Shown: one piece after another, positions 1 through 7,209 of the stretch
Layout of the letters: each line of letters opens with the position of its first letter
Position numbering within the stretch: the stretch's first letter is position 1
From: Coriobacteriia bacterium
Lineage (GTDB): Bacteria > Actinomycetota > Coriobacteriia > WRKU01
Assembly: GCA_009777935.1 (NCBI GenBank)
Contig: WRKU01000013.1
Location: 1 to 45,857, forward strand
Length of the DNA stretch: 45,857 nucleotides
Reading direction: 5' to 3'
Made by a program: the position numbers and the translations under genes
Notes under the pieces: generated by a model
Database searches by the model: none
The model's input: only the letters and a program-made list of their open reading frames with translations
What the model was told of the DNA's origin: nothing

Positions 1-21
1 CTGTTCCTCCTGTTTTAGCAT
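1..21 (-). CDS. istA: Possible N-terminus of IS21 transposase IstA (partial)
   Basis: An ATG at 21-19 (minus strand) is preceded at good spacing by AAGGAGGAG. Only seven codons (MLKQEEQ) are inside the window, so the product cannot be confirmed from homology. The call rests on the position directly inside the IS21-like terminus, where istA normally begins. Confidence 0.4.
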
Positions 22-70
22 CGGTACTCCTCCTTGCCTGTAGCCACAAGATGGAGCATATCTGACATTG

Positions 71-108
71 CCTTACAGGGGGTCAATTATTCCGTTACAT
101 GGGGGTCA
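71..108 (-). repeat. Two direct repeats in the IS21-type terminus
   Basis: On the plus strand the units are CCGTTACATGGGGGTCA (92-108) and CCTTACAGGGGGTCA (71-85), separated by 6 bases. They differ by two single-base indels. Repeated short units at element ends act as transposase binding sites in IS21-type elements; that role is inferred here. Confidence 0.6.
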
Positions 109-741
109 GTTTAGAGCGTTGACGACAGTCCACATGATGCTCGCAAAGATGAGACCATAGAATAACAGAGCGAGCGGGCTTGCATACGGGCCGGCGTGCG
201 CCCCCATCATCGAGTATATGGCAAACAGGAACGCCGAGAGAACGCCCAAGGCCAGGCCCGTCGGGGTAATAGTAAGACCCCCGGACGCAAAAGCGCCGAC
301 GGCAAAGGCGCAGCCGATGATTGCACACACCACGCCCACGACCATCTGCCAGCGCAATTTTTGCTTGAAGAATGCCACACCCAGAGCAAGGGTAAAGATA
401 GGCGCAAGATACTGGAGCAGGATCGCTGTCGCTACGCTGGTAAGCGAGATCGTCTTATAGTAGGTAAACTGCACGGCAACGACGAGGATCGCGCCAAACG
501 AAAACAGATACAGAACGGTCTGCCACGACCATCTCATCCGAAAGACGGTCCGTCTGAAGATGAGCAAGATTACCCCAAGTATCGCTGCCGACACACACGA
601 GCGCGCAGCGGCGAGAATCTCCGGGGTAATAACGGGCGCGTACGAAAATACCCACTTGCTAATGAGCCCTCCGGTCGCCCAGCCACACGCTGCGATAAAA
701 GCGAGCAGATAGCCGTGCCATTTTTTTGCTGAATTAATCAT
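106..741 (-). pseudogene. DMT/EamA-family permease, 3'-truncated by the IS21-type insertion
   Basis: The 211-residue product has about seven hydrophobic segments: one full EamA repeat (roughly residues 8-140) and only the start of the second. Family members are usually near 290-300 residues with ten membrane segments, so about 80-90 residues are missing at the C-terminus. The last codons run into the IS end and the stop TGA (108-106) is the first three bases of the TGACCCCC terminus. The substrate cannot be told; EamA proteins export amino acids, nucleosides or other metabolites. ATG at 741 is chosen because the hydrophobic N-terminus begins right after it and an extended -10 lies 7 nt upstream; the reading frame upstream overlaps rnpB. 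Probably non-functional. Confidence 0.75.
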
Positions 742-748
742 GAGGTTG

Positions 749-757
749 ATTGTAGCA
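749..757 (-). promoter_or_regulatory. Extended -10 of the permease gene; probably leaderless
   Basis: On the minus strand TGCTACAAT (TGn plus hexamer TACAAT) ends 7 nt before the ATG at 741, which puts transcription start at or next to the A of the start codon. No Shine-Dalgarno is present (the preceding bases are CAACCTC). Confidence 0.5.
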
Positions 758-759
758 TG

Positions 760-765
760 TATAAT
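760..765 (+). promoter_or_regulatory. -10 element of rnpB
   Basis: A perfect TATAAT lies 8 nt before the first base of the RNase P P1 helix (774), the expected distance to a start near 772. No convincing -35 at 16-18 nt was seen. Confidence 0.6.
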
Positions 766-773
766 AACCTTAT

Positions 774-1130
774 CTGAGTAGGTCGAACGGCAGCGCCTGT
801 GCTTACGCACAGGTGAGGAAAGTCGGGGCTTCACAGGGCAGGATGCCTGATAACGTCAGGGCGCGGTGACGCGACGGAAAGTGCCGCAGAAAAGAAAACT
901 CCCACTGGCTCGCACGAGTTAAGGGAAAAGCTGAAACGGTGCGGTAAGAGCGCACCAGCGTCGAGGTAACTCGGCGGCTTGGTAAACCCCATCCGAAGCA
1001 AGAGCATGTAGGCGCGGTTAAGGCTGGCCCGGCCAACGCGCGGGTAGCTCGCTTGAGGTGTGCGGTGACGTACATCCCAGATAAATTGTCGTTTGGAAGA
1101 ACAGAACCCCGCTTACAGACCTACTCAGTC
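774..1130 (+). ncRNA. rnpB: RNase P RNA, bacterial type A
   Basis: This is the catalytic RNA of ribonuclease P, which trims 5' leaders from pre-tRNA. Signatures seen: the P1 strands CTGAGTAGGTC (774-784) and GACCTACTCAG (1118-1128) are perfectly complementary; the P3 hairpin CCTGTGC/GCACAGG sits at 796-802/807-813; the conserved P4/J3-4 core GAGGAAAGTC is at 815-824, followed by a CAGGGCAGG segment; the 3' conserved block ACAGAACCCCGCTTAC is at 1101-1116. Length about 357 nt is normal. No strong intrinsic terminator is visible just downstream. Confidence 0.96.
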
Positions 1131-1229
1131 TGCGCACACTAGAACGCGTCTAAGTATGTCGCGCTACGCAACGATTGCTCGAACAAGACCGCCAAGGTCG
1201 TTTATCTCACAATCGGCTTGCGCTCCTTC
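1131..1229. other. Spacer between rnpB and nfo with an inverted repeat reaching into nfo
   Basis: No gene is seen. CTAGAACGCGT at 1139-1149 is exactly complementary to ACGCGTTCTAG at 1234-1244, which is the last coding part of nfo. The two arms are about 84 nt apart. A weak GACC/GGTC hairpin followed by GTTTA around 1188-1204 is the only terminator-like structure for rnpB. Confidence 0.5.
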
Positions 1230-2123
1230 TTACACGCGTTCTAGAGCACGCAGCTCCTTTAAGGCGTCGATATTGACGATATCCTTCTGCGGCTCCTCGC
1301 CCGGCATCTCAACGGTCCAGCACAGCTGCTCGAGCTCGGGATAGTCCGCTACGAGAGCAAAGAGCGCGCGAAATCCCTCGATACCAATCTCGCCCTCGCC
1401 AATCCACGCGTGACGATCGCGCTTTGAGCCGCGCGGGAACTTGCAGTCATTCGCATGCACAAAATGCCAGAGATCGAGCGCACCGGCACCGAGCAGCTCA
1501 TCGACGAGCTCCTGCCAGCCCTCGGCCGTTGCGACGTCGTAGCCATACGCCCACGCATGACAGGTATCAACGGTGATACCCATACGCTCACGTTCGATAT
1601 CGGTTGCGTCAATGAGCGCCGTCAACTCATTCATCGCACCGCCAAACGAGGTCCCCGCACCGGCAGTATTTTCAAAGATAAGTCGCGTATCGCACGAAAT
1701 ACCAAGCTTCGCGCAAGCGTCATCGGCCAATGCAAACGCGCGCTCAACGGCCATAGCCGCACGCGCACGCGCCGCATCTCGGTCCTCATCGGGCACGTTG
1801 CCGACATGGGTGTTAACGCCGACTGCCTCGATAATGGCACCGCGTACGAGCTCGTCGGCGAGCGCCTCGATAGACTTTTCGTAAAGATCCGGCTTGGGTG
1901 TCGTCAAGTTGATGAGGTATGAGGTATGCGTCAGAACCGGACCGAAGTCAAAGACAGTGCGTGCCTCCTGCATTTCGGTGCGCTTATCAAGACCCATCGG
2001 CTTTTGTCGCCACATACGCGGTGATTTTGCGAATATCTGGACGCATTCGCATCCGACCTCTTGGGCGTACGCCGCCATCTTGCGATAATCGCCTTGCGTG
2101 GATATGTGGGCTCCTATAAGCAT
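1230..2123 (-). CDS. nfo: Endonuclease IV (apurinic/apyrimidinic endonuclease)
   Basis: Metal-dependent AP endonuclease of base excision repair; it cuts 5' of abasic sites and removes 3' blocking groups. The product is a 297-residue TIM barrel. The full tri-metal ligand set is visible and matches the E. coli enzyme in order: H66, H106, E151 (IFENTAG), D186 and H189 (DTCHAW), H223, D236 and H238 (in the KRDRHAW segment), E272 (TVEMPGE). The start ATG at 2123 is chosen because the barrel begins at once (MLIGAHIST) and a perfect TATAAT lies 6 nt upstream, which suggests a leaderless transcript. It is divergent from the repair polymerase gene dinB, with 20 bp between starts. Confidence 0.96.
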   Translation of the reverse strand: MLIGAHISTQGDYRKMAAYAQEVGCECVQIFAKSPRMWRQKPMGLDKRTEMQEARTVFDFGPVLTHTSYLINLTTPKPDLYEKSIEALADELVRGAIIEAVGVNTHVGNVPDEDRDAARARAAMAVERAFALADDACAKLGISCDTRLIFENTAGAGTSFGGAMNELTALIDATDIERERMGITVDTCHAWAYGYDVATAEGWQELVDELLGAGALDLWHFVHANDCKFPRGSKRDRHAWIGEGEIGIEGFRALFALVADYPELEQLCWTVEMPGEEPQKDIVNIDALKELRALERV

Positions 2124-2129
2124 GCTTCC

Positions 2130-2137
2130 ATTATACT
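2130..2137. promoter_or_regulatory. Overlapping back-to-back -10 elements for nfo and dinB
   Basis: The bases ATTATACT contain TATACT on the plus strand (2132-2137), ending 6 nt before the dinB ATG (2144), and TATAAT on the minus strand (2135-2130), ending 6 nt before the nfo ATG (2123). For nfo a -35-like TTGTGA (minus strand, 2157-2152) lies 16 nt upstream. No good -35 was found for dinB. Both transcripts would be leaderless; neither start has a usable Shine-Dalgarno. No clear LexA box was recognised. Confidence 0.6.
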
Positions 2138-2143
2138 GAACTC

Positions 2144-3337
2144 ATGGATGCTCACAACGACAGCTGGCACGGGCGTGCCATCATCCACCTCGACCTCGAC
2201 GCGTTCTTCGCAAGCGTTGCGCAGCTCGATAACCCTGAACTACGCGGTAAGCCGGTCATCGTGGGATCACCGAGCCCACGCGGTGTCGTCACAACCTGCA
2301 GCTACGAAGCACGTCCTTACGGGGTCCACAGCGCGATGAGCTCCGTGCGGGCACAGAAGCTCTGTCCCGATGCAATCTGGGTGCGCGGCGATTTTACCCG
2401 CTACCGCGAACTCTCCGGTCAGGTTTTCGACCTACTGCGCGCCTACACCCCTCACGTCGTACCGACCTCCATCGACGAAGGATACGGCGATATCACGCCC
2501 GACACAGCACATACCGAGCACCCCACACAGGTCGCACAACGTATACAAGAGGACGTCGCGCGGCTCGGCATCACCTGTTCGATTGGGCTTGCCTCAAACC
2601 GTACGGTCGCCAAAATTGCAAGTGACTACCAAAAGCCGCGCGGCTTAACGGTCATCGCACCCGGCGGTGAAGCGGCCTTTTTAGCACCGCTTCCCATCCG
2701 TTGCCTCGGCGGTATCGGATGCAAAACTGCGGCAAAACTCGAGCATATCGGCGTGCGCACACTCGGTGACCTCGCGCGGCTTGATGATACCGATACACAG
2801 GCTATCTTCGGCTCGCTCGGCGTGACGATGCGCGACCGAGCGCGCGGTATCGACCCCCGCGAGATACGCACCGCCGACCCGGCCAAATCGGTCTCTAACG
2901 AGCAGACCTTCACAAGCGACCTGACGACCTACGCCGACGTCCACCGTACTCTTACCGCCATCGCCGATAAGGTCACCACACGCCTGCGCGCCAAAGGCCT
3001 CGCGGGACGTACCGTTCACGTGAAGGTGCGCTCCCCCAACTTTGAGACCCACGGCGCGTCGAGAACGGTGACGGCACCCCTCGATGATATAACCGAGCTC
3101 ATGCCCATCGTCGAAGAGCTGCTGCCACAGATATGGAGCGACGGTCAGGCCGTACGCTTGCTCGGTGTAGGAGTCAGTAACTTCACCGATGGTGGTGAAC
3201 AGCTCTCGTTTCTCGAAACCGATCTCACCTGTGCTGATGCCGATGACCTCGCCTGTCAAAAAGAGCTCTCGCGCAACATCGACCAGATACGCGCCAAATA
3301 CGGCCCCGATGCGCTAAAACGAGGAGCCGAGATCTAA
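2144..3337 (+). CDS. dinB: DNA polymerase IV (Y-family translesion polymerase)
   Basis: Low-fidelity polymerase that bypasses damaged template bases. The 397 residues show the Y-family palm: HLDLDAFFASV (D17, D19), YEARPYGVHSAM (54-64), the catalytic SIDE (109-112, D111 and E112), then helix-hairpin-helix (about 180-205) and the little-finger domain (about 240-345). QLSFLE near residue 350 fits a beta-clamp-binding motif, though it is not at the extreme C-terminus. The usual SIDEAYLD reads SIDEGYGD here. ATG 2144 is chosen because the -10 TATACT leaves a start at this base and there is no Shine-Dalgarno. The 3' end overlaps the convergent RNase H gene by 24 nt. Confidence 0.95.
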   Translation: MDAHNDSWHGRAIIHLDLDAFFASVAQLDNPELRGKPVIVGSPSPRGVVTTCSYEARPYGVHSAMSSVRAQKLCPDAIWVRGDFTRYRELSGQVFDLLRAYTPHVVPTSIDEGYGDITPDTAHTEHPTQVAQRIQEDVARLGITCSIGLASNRTVAKIASDYQKPRGLTVIAPGGEAAFLAPLPIRCLGGIGCKTAAKLEHIGVRTLGDLARLDDTDTQAIFGSLGVTMRDRARGIDPREIRTADPAKSVSNEQTFTSDLTTYADVHRTLTAIADKVTTRLRAKGLAGRTVHVKVRSPNFETHGASRTVTAPLDDITELMPIVEELLPQIWSDGQAVRLLGVGVSNFTDGGEQLSFLETDLTCADADDLACQKELSRNIDQIRAKYGPDALKRGAEI

Positions 3338-3778
3338 CGCGCTAGCTATGACGAGCGGCGTCGCGTAGGTGCCGACCGTCGTACGTGCATCCATCGCTGC
3401 GTTTGCCAGCTCGTCGGCACGTTCGTTCTCTTCACGTGGGATGTGCATAATCTTAAAACGGTCGAATTTCTCGGTGAGCAGCGATGCACCTGCGAACAGC
3501 TGCTTCATGTGCTCATGTTTGACCTTCCAGTCGCCACGAAGCTGGTTGACCACAAGGAGCGAGTCACTGCGAATCTCCAGATCGATTATACCGAGATGCT
3601 GCGCATTCTCCATCGCCCAGATGACGGCATAGTACTCAGCAACGTTGTTCGTCGCTTCACCAAGATAGGCACCGGCAGCGCATATCTCCTTGCCATCGCG
3701 TAGCAGCACGAAACCCGCGCCGGCCGGACCGGGATTGTTGCGCGCTCCCCCATCTACGTATGCCGTACAGGCACCCAT
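3314..3778 (-). CDS. RNase HI-family ribonuclease
   Basis: Cleaves the RNA strand of RNA-DNA hybrids. The 154-residue product is a single RNase H fold with the DEDD catalytic residues in place: D9 (YVDGGARNN), E48 (NVAEYYA), D72 (RSDSLLV) and D122 (ERADELAN). It resembles the short RNase HI-like type common in actinobacteria rather than the classical RnhA, since it lacks an obvious basic handle loop. The start ATG at 3778 shares one base with the stop of queD (TGATG), indicating translational coupling at the end of the long minus-strand run. Its 3' end overlaps dinB by 24 nt, tail to tail. Confidence 0.9.
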   Translation of the reverse strand: MGACTAYVDGGARNNPGPAGAGFVLLRDGKEICAAGAYLGEATNNVAEYYAVIWAMENAQHLGIIDLEIRSDSLLVVNQLRGDWKVKHEHMKQLFAGASLLTEKFDRFKIMHIPREENERADELANAAMDARTTVGTYATPLVIASALDLGSSF

Positions 3779-4155
3779 CACGCCACCCGATACGCCACGC
3801 GCGCAATCGGGCTCTCCCACACCGCGACCTCGGCAACCTGCACTCGAGAGTCAACGACCTGAACAAGCGCCTCGTAGATAATACGTGCAAGATTTTCGGC
3901 CGTCGGCGACACCGTCGAAAACGGTTCGATATCGTTGAGGTTGCGATGGTCGTATGTTTCCAGCACCGTCGCAAGGTCGCTCTTGAGCGCCTTGAAATCA
4001 TAGACGATACCGAGTTCATCGAGCTCAGTACCCTCGACCGTCACCTCAACATCCCACGTGTGTCCGTGCAACTCACAACATGCGCCAGGATAATCGTACA
4101 GAAAGTGTGCTGCATCAAAATGGCTTTTCACCGTTAATGAGTAGCGCGCGCTCAT
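3778..4155 (-). CDS. queD: 6-carboxytetrahydropterin synthase / 6-pyruvoyl-tetrahydropterin synthase family (QueD-like)
   Basis: In queuosine synthesis QueD converts 7,8-dihydroneopterin triphosphate to 6-carboxytetrahydropterin. The 125-residue protein carries the zinc ligands H17 and H30/H32 (LHGH), the catalytic cysteine C26 at the C-x3-HGH spacing, the D69-H70 pair and E114 (VWESP). The cysteine spacing matches QueD better than the PTPS-III folate type, but queC and queE are not in the window, so the pathway is inferred. ATG 4155 has a good Shine-Dalgarno (GGGAGGA, 6-7 nt upstream). It overlaps the upstream zinc-ribbon gene by ATGA. Confidence 0.88.
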   Translation of the reverse strand: MSARYSLTVKSHFDAAHFLYDYPGACCELHGHTWDVEVTVEGTELDELGIVYDFKALKSDLATVLETYDHRNLNDIEPFSTVSPTAENLARIIYEALVQVVDSRVQVAEVAVWESPIARVAYRVA

Positions 4156-4892
4156 GCAGGATCCTCCCCCAGGTACATCAGGAGGCGACGACATTCGCTG
4201 CAGATTCCCACACTTCCCGGTGCGTCGAATTCTTCGGCGATCGCCGTCGGCAACGCAATAGAGCATCCGTCGCATCGCTCACCGTCAAACGTCGCAACGA
4301 CTACCCCGCCGCGCTCGCTACGCAACTCATCGTAGCGTGCCAGCAGTTCGTCATCGACCTCAGTACGCTTCGCGTCACGCTGCGCTGCAATCTGTGCAGC
4401 ACGGGTTGCCAGCGTCGCAAGCTCTTGTCGGTAGTCCGCAAGAATCCGTGCCTTCGCCTGTTCAAGCTCGGCGATGCCTTGCTTGATACTCTCGATACGT
4501 CGCTCAGCTTCTTCGCGTGCTGTCAGCAGTTCAAGCCCCTGAGTCTCAGCCACTTCGACTCGCTGGGCATGTGCCGAGATATCTTGTGTGACTGCCTCCA
4601 TCTGCCGATAGTCTATCTCGCCCTTATCGATCTTTGTCATCTCATCGACGGCCTTTGCGCGCGCCGCGATGGCCTTATCGTCGAGCGTAGTGACGCGCTC
4701 ATCGATGACCTTCATCGTCGCCTGAAGTTTTGCGATGGCACGTTCGCCCTCGGCTATTTTTTGAGCGATGGCCGTAGCCTGTGCCTCATGAGGGAGCTTC
4801 GCCGACTGTGCACTGAGCAGATCGATCTCTTCATCGAACTTTTGCACCTCCTGCAACGCCTGCAACACACCAATGTCTACAGTTCCAACCAC
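4152..4892 (-). CDS. Coiled-coil protein with C-terminal C4 zinc ribbon (DUF164 family)
   Basis: Function is unknown; members of this family are often annotated as nucleic-acid-binding zinc-ribbon proteins. The 246 residues are mostly heptad-like, charged and Ala/Glu/Lys-rich helix (about 10-190), followed by a zinc ribbon with C207-x2-C210 and C231-x2-C234. Start is GTG at 4892 with GGGGAG upstream; it overlaps the end of the PHP gene by 16 nt. Its stop overlaps the queD start (ATGA), so the three genes are probably translated together. The conserved association of this family with RNase HI genes in actinobacteria is consistent with the rnh-like gene two positions downstream. Confidence 0.88.
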   Translation of the reverse strand: MVGTVDIGVLQALQEVQKFDEEIDLLSAQSAKLPHEAQATAIAQKIAEGERAIAKLQATMKVIDERVTTLDDKAIAARAKAVDEMTKIDKGEIDYRQMEAVTQDISAHAQRVEVAETQGLELLTAREEAERRIESIKQGIAELEQAKARILADYRQELATLATRAAQIAAQRDAKRTEVDDELLARYDELRSERGGVVVATFDGERCDGCSIALPTAIAEEFDAPGSVGICSECRRLLMYLGEDPA

Positions 4893-5689
4893 GTGACTCT
4901 CCCCTCACGCTGCGGATACGCGATCTGGCGCGCGCCCAGCTGATACAGTACCTGTGCGCAGTCGTCAAACCGATAGGCGACTTCGCTTGGGTTATGTGCG
5001 TCGCTTGCCATTGTGAGCCCTACGCCACGTTGAATGAGCAGCTCAATCATCGTTTCATGCGGATAGAGTTCGTTGACCGGCTTGCGCCATCCTGCCGTCG
5101 AGACCTCACAGAGCACGCCGGTCTCAGCAGCCACGCGAGCCGCCTCATCGTAGTAATCGAGTGCGTTATCGACGATGTGGCCAAACTTCTTGACGAGGTC
5201 AGGATGCGACATCACCTCGAACAGCCCGCTGCGTGCCGCCGCACACCATTGGGTGAAGTACTCGTCCCAGACGGCTTGGACGTCGCGGTTATCCCATTCG
5301 GTCATCATATCGGGGTCGTCGAACGCCCATCCATCGAGGAAATGTACCGAGCCGAGCACGACTTCGACGCCCTTAGCGCGCGCATCGTGCACACTTTCAC
5401 GTGTCCACTCTGGATCGCTTGCAATCCAGTCAGCCTCCACGCCGATGACAACGCCGACACCGCCCCACTCACCGCGAATACGGCGCAGCTGCTCGACGTA
5501 CTGTTCGTCGATATCACCACGCATGGCATAGATGCCGTCGGGATCGAGCTCAGGCTTGAGTGGCAGATGTTCGGTCATAACCGCGCCAATGAGACCGGAG
5601 TCGGCCACGGCACGCACCATCTGCGCCAGCGTACCGGTAGCGTGTCCACACAGCTGAGTGTGCATATGACAATCAACTAAGACTCTCAC
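4877..5689 (-). CDS. PHP-domain phosphatase, histidinol-phosphatase (HisJ/HisK) family
   Basis: PHP-fold metal hydrolase; relatives dephosphorylate L-histidinol phosphate. Visible metal-binding motifs in order: DCHMHT (6-11) with CGHA, MTEHLPL, GVEADW, LGSVHFLDG, SHPDLVKKFG and SDAHNPSEVAYRF near the C-terminus. Length 270 is normal. GTG at 5689 is chosen because its GTGA overlaps the mnmA stop and GGAGGA lies 8 nt upstream; a frame extension upstream would run into mnmA. No other histidine-synthesis gene is nearby, so the substrate could be another phosphoester. Confidence 0.86.
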   Translation of the reverse strand: MRVLVDCHMHTQLCGHATGTLAQMVRAVADSGLIGAVMTEHLPLKPELDPDGIYAMRGDIDEQYVEQLRRIRGEWGGVGVVIGVEADWIASDPEWTRESVHDARAKGVEVVLGSVHFLDGWAFDDPDMMTEWDNRDVQAVWDEYFTQWCAAARSGLFEVMSHPDLVKKFGHIVDNALDYYDEAARVAAETGVLCEVSTAGWRKPVNELYPHETMIELLIQRGVGLTMASDAHNPSEVAYRFDDCAQVLYQLGARQIAYPQREGRVTWLEL

Positions 5690-6777
5690 GTGATAATTCC
5701 TCCGGCTACGACCATATCTCGAAAGTAACATACGGCACTCTGGCCGGCACTTACCCCGATAGCCGGACGCAGGAGGGCAATCGTAAGGGTATCGTCGGCG
5801 TTAACTTCGACGAAGGCCGGTATCGGCTCCATGTGATAGCGCAGAACAACATCGAGTTCGAGAAAACCGCTTCGGCTAATCTCTGCATTCATCTCAGCAC
5901 CCATCGAAATACGTGCGTGCGCCTCACCCCATGCTTGCTCATCGACAACGATATCGTGGCAAACAAAGATTGACTGTTCGCTATCGTGCACTACTCCAAC
6001 GATAACGCGGTTCTGCACGGCGTCGATGCCAGACACGTAGTACGGCTCCTCCAAGCCTCCAATGCCGATGCCTTTGCGCTGCCCAACCGTGTAGTGTGCC
6101 ACCCCGCGATGCTGCCCAAGCACTGCCCCGTCTTCATTAACGATGTCGCCCGGTTCATACGCGTGTGGATGATAGCGCTTCACCACGACGTCGTGGCCGA
6201 GCGCGTCAACAAAACAGGTGCCGGTGCTTTCTTTGGCGGTCGCGGCAGGCAGGCCACGTGTAGCTGCCATCTCCTTGACCGCGCTCTTGTGTAAATCGCC
6301 GAGGGGAAAGAGAACACGACGCAAGCGTTCGCGCGCGATGCGGTACATGAAGTACGACTGGTCTTTCTGTGGATCGACGCCACGCAGAAGCCGTATGGGG
6401 TCGCCGCTTGTCGTCTCGCCGATACGCGCGTAGTGCCCGGTCGCAAGCATATCGAAGTCATGGTCGCGCGCCCACTCCCACAGCAGCCCAAACTTTATCT
6501 CACGATTGCAGGTGATGCACGGGTTCGGCGTGCGGCCTTCGGCGTATTCACCTGCATAAGCCGCGATGACCAACCGCTCAAATTCCTCGCGTAAGTCAAC
6601 GATATGATGCGGTATGCCCAGCGCCTCGGCCGCTGCGATAGCAGCATCTATGGGGAAACCGTCGTGCAGACGCAAGGTGACGCCCTCAACCTCGTAGCCC
6701 TGTTCCTGCAACAGCGCCGCTGCAACGCTCGAGTCAACGCCTCCTGACAATGCTATGGCGATACGCTTAGTGCGCAT
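5686..6777 (-). CDS. mnmA: tRNA-specific 2-thiouridylase MnmA
   Basis: Inserts sulfur at position 2 of the wobble uridine in tRNA-Lys, -Glu and -Gln, using persulfide sulfur delivered from a cysteine desulfurase. The 363-residue product has the PP-loop SGGVDSS (11-17), the catalytic cysteine C87 in NPCITCN and the partner C188 in GTCFVD, plus the beta-barrel C-terminus. It follows iscS and iscU, which supply the sulfur, so the three genes form a functional relay. Start is ATG 6777, overlapping the end of iscU by 11 nt; an in-frame TTG lies three codons upstream and neither has a clear Shine-Dalgarno, so translation is probably coupled. Confidence 0.95.
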   Translation of the reverse strand: MRTKRIAIALSGGVDSSVAAALLQEQGYEVEGVTLRLHDGFPIDAAIAAAEALGIPHHIVDLREEFERLVIAAYAGEYAEGRTPNPCITCNREIKFGLLWEWARDHDFDMLATGHYARIGETTSGDPIRLLRGVDPQKDQSYFMYRIARERLRRVLFPLGDLHKSAVKEMAATRGLPAATAKESTGTCFVDALGHDVVVKRYHPHAYEPGDIVNEDGAVLGQHRGVAHYTVGQRKGIGIGGLEEPYYVSGIDAVQNRVIVGVVHDSEQSIFVCHDIVVDEQAWGEAHARISMGAEMNAEISRSGFLELDVVLRYHMEPIPAFVEVNADDTLTIALLRPAIGVSAGQSAVCYFRDMVVAGGIIT

Positions 6778-7198
6778 GTGGATCAAAGTTAGGGTCAGCG
6801 CTCTCGATCTTGCTCGAAATTGGCTCTCGTCCCTGTTTGGCGAGATAGTCCTCGACCGCGGCCTTCAGCCCGTCGGTGGCAAGCACGCTACAGTGCATCT
6901 TCGGCGATGGGAGACCGCCGAGCGCATCGGCAACCTCCTGCTTTGTAATCGCGGCGGCTTCCTGAAGTGTCATGCCCTTGGCCATTTCAGTTACAATCGA
7001 GCTCGTCGCAATCGCCGCCCCACAGCCAAGCGTCTGAAATTTAATGTCGGCGATGCGATCGTCTTCGACCGTGATGGTGATTTTCATCATGTCACCACAC
7101 GTCGGGTTACCGACTTCGCCCACTCCGTCAGCATCGGTGATGACTCCGACGTTGCGCGGATTGTTAAAGTGGTCCATAACCGTATCAGAATATAGCAT
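6767..7198 (-). CDS. iscU: Iron-sulfur cluster scaffold protein IscU/NifU-like
   Basis: Scaffold on which Fe-S clusters are built from sulfur supplied by the adjacent desulfurase. The 143 residues contain the cluster ligands C34 and D36 (GNPTCGD), C59 (LGCGAAIA) and C103 (KMHCSV). The last about 15 residues are a polar tail ending in DPHAH. ATG 7198 has a G-rich Shine-Dalgarno-like stretch (AGGGGGG) upstream. There is no iscR, hscA or hscB alongside, typical of the minimal iscS-iscU pairs in this group. Confidence 0.94.
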   Translation of the reverse strand: MLYSDTVMDHFNNPRNVGVITDADGVGEVGNPTCGDMMKITITVEDDRIADIKFQTLGCGAAIATSSIVTEMAKGMTLQEAAAITKQEVADALGGLPSPKMHCSVLATDGLKAAVEDYLAKQGREPISSKIESADPNFDPHAH

Positions 7199-7209
7199 GC
7201 GTGACCCCC

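Larger units (their letters stand above)
1..108 (-). mobile_element. End of an IS21-family insertion sequence (partial)
   Basis: Read on the minus strand this stretch starts with TGACCCCC at 108, has a second TGACCCCC-TGTAA unit at 85-71, and then a strong Shine-Dalgarno (AAGGAGGAG, about 26-35) before an ATG at 21-19. Tandem copies of a terminal sequence followed closely by istA are the usual organisation of an IS21-family left end. The rest of the element would lie beyond the left edge. The interrupted permease gene supports an insertion boundary near 108. Family assignment is from layout and recollection of IS21 ends, not from a search. Confidence 0.6.
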
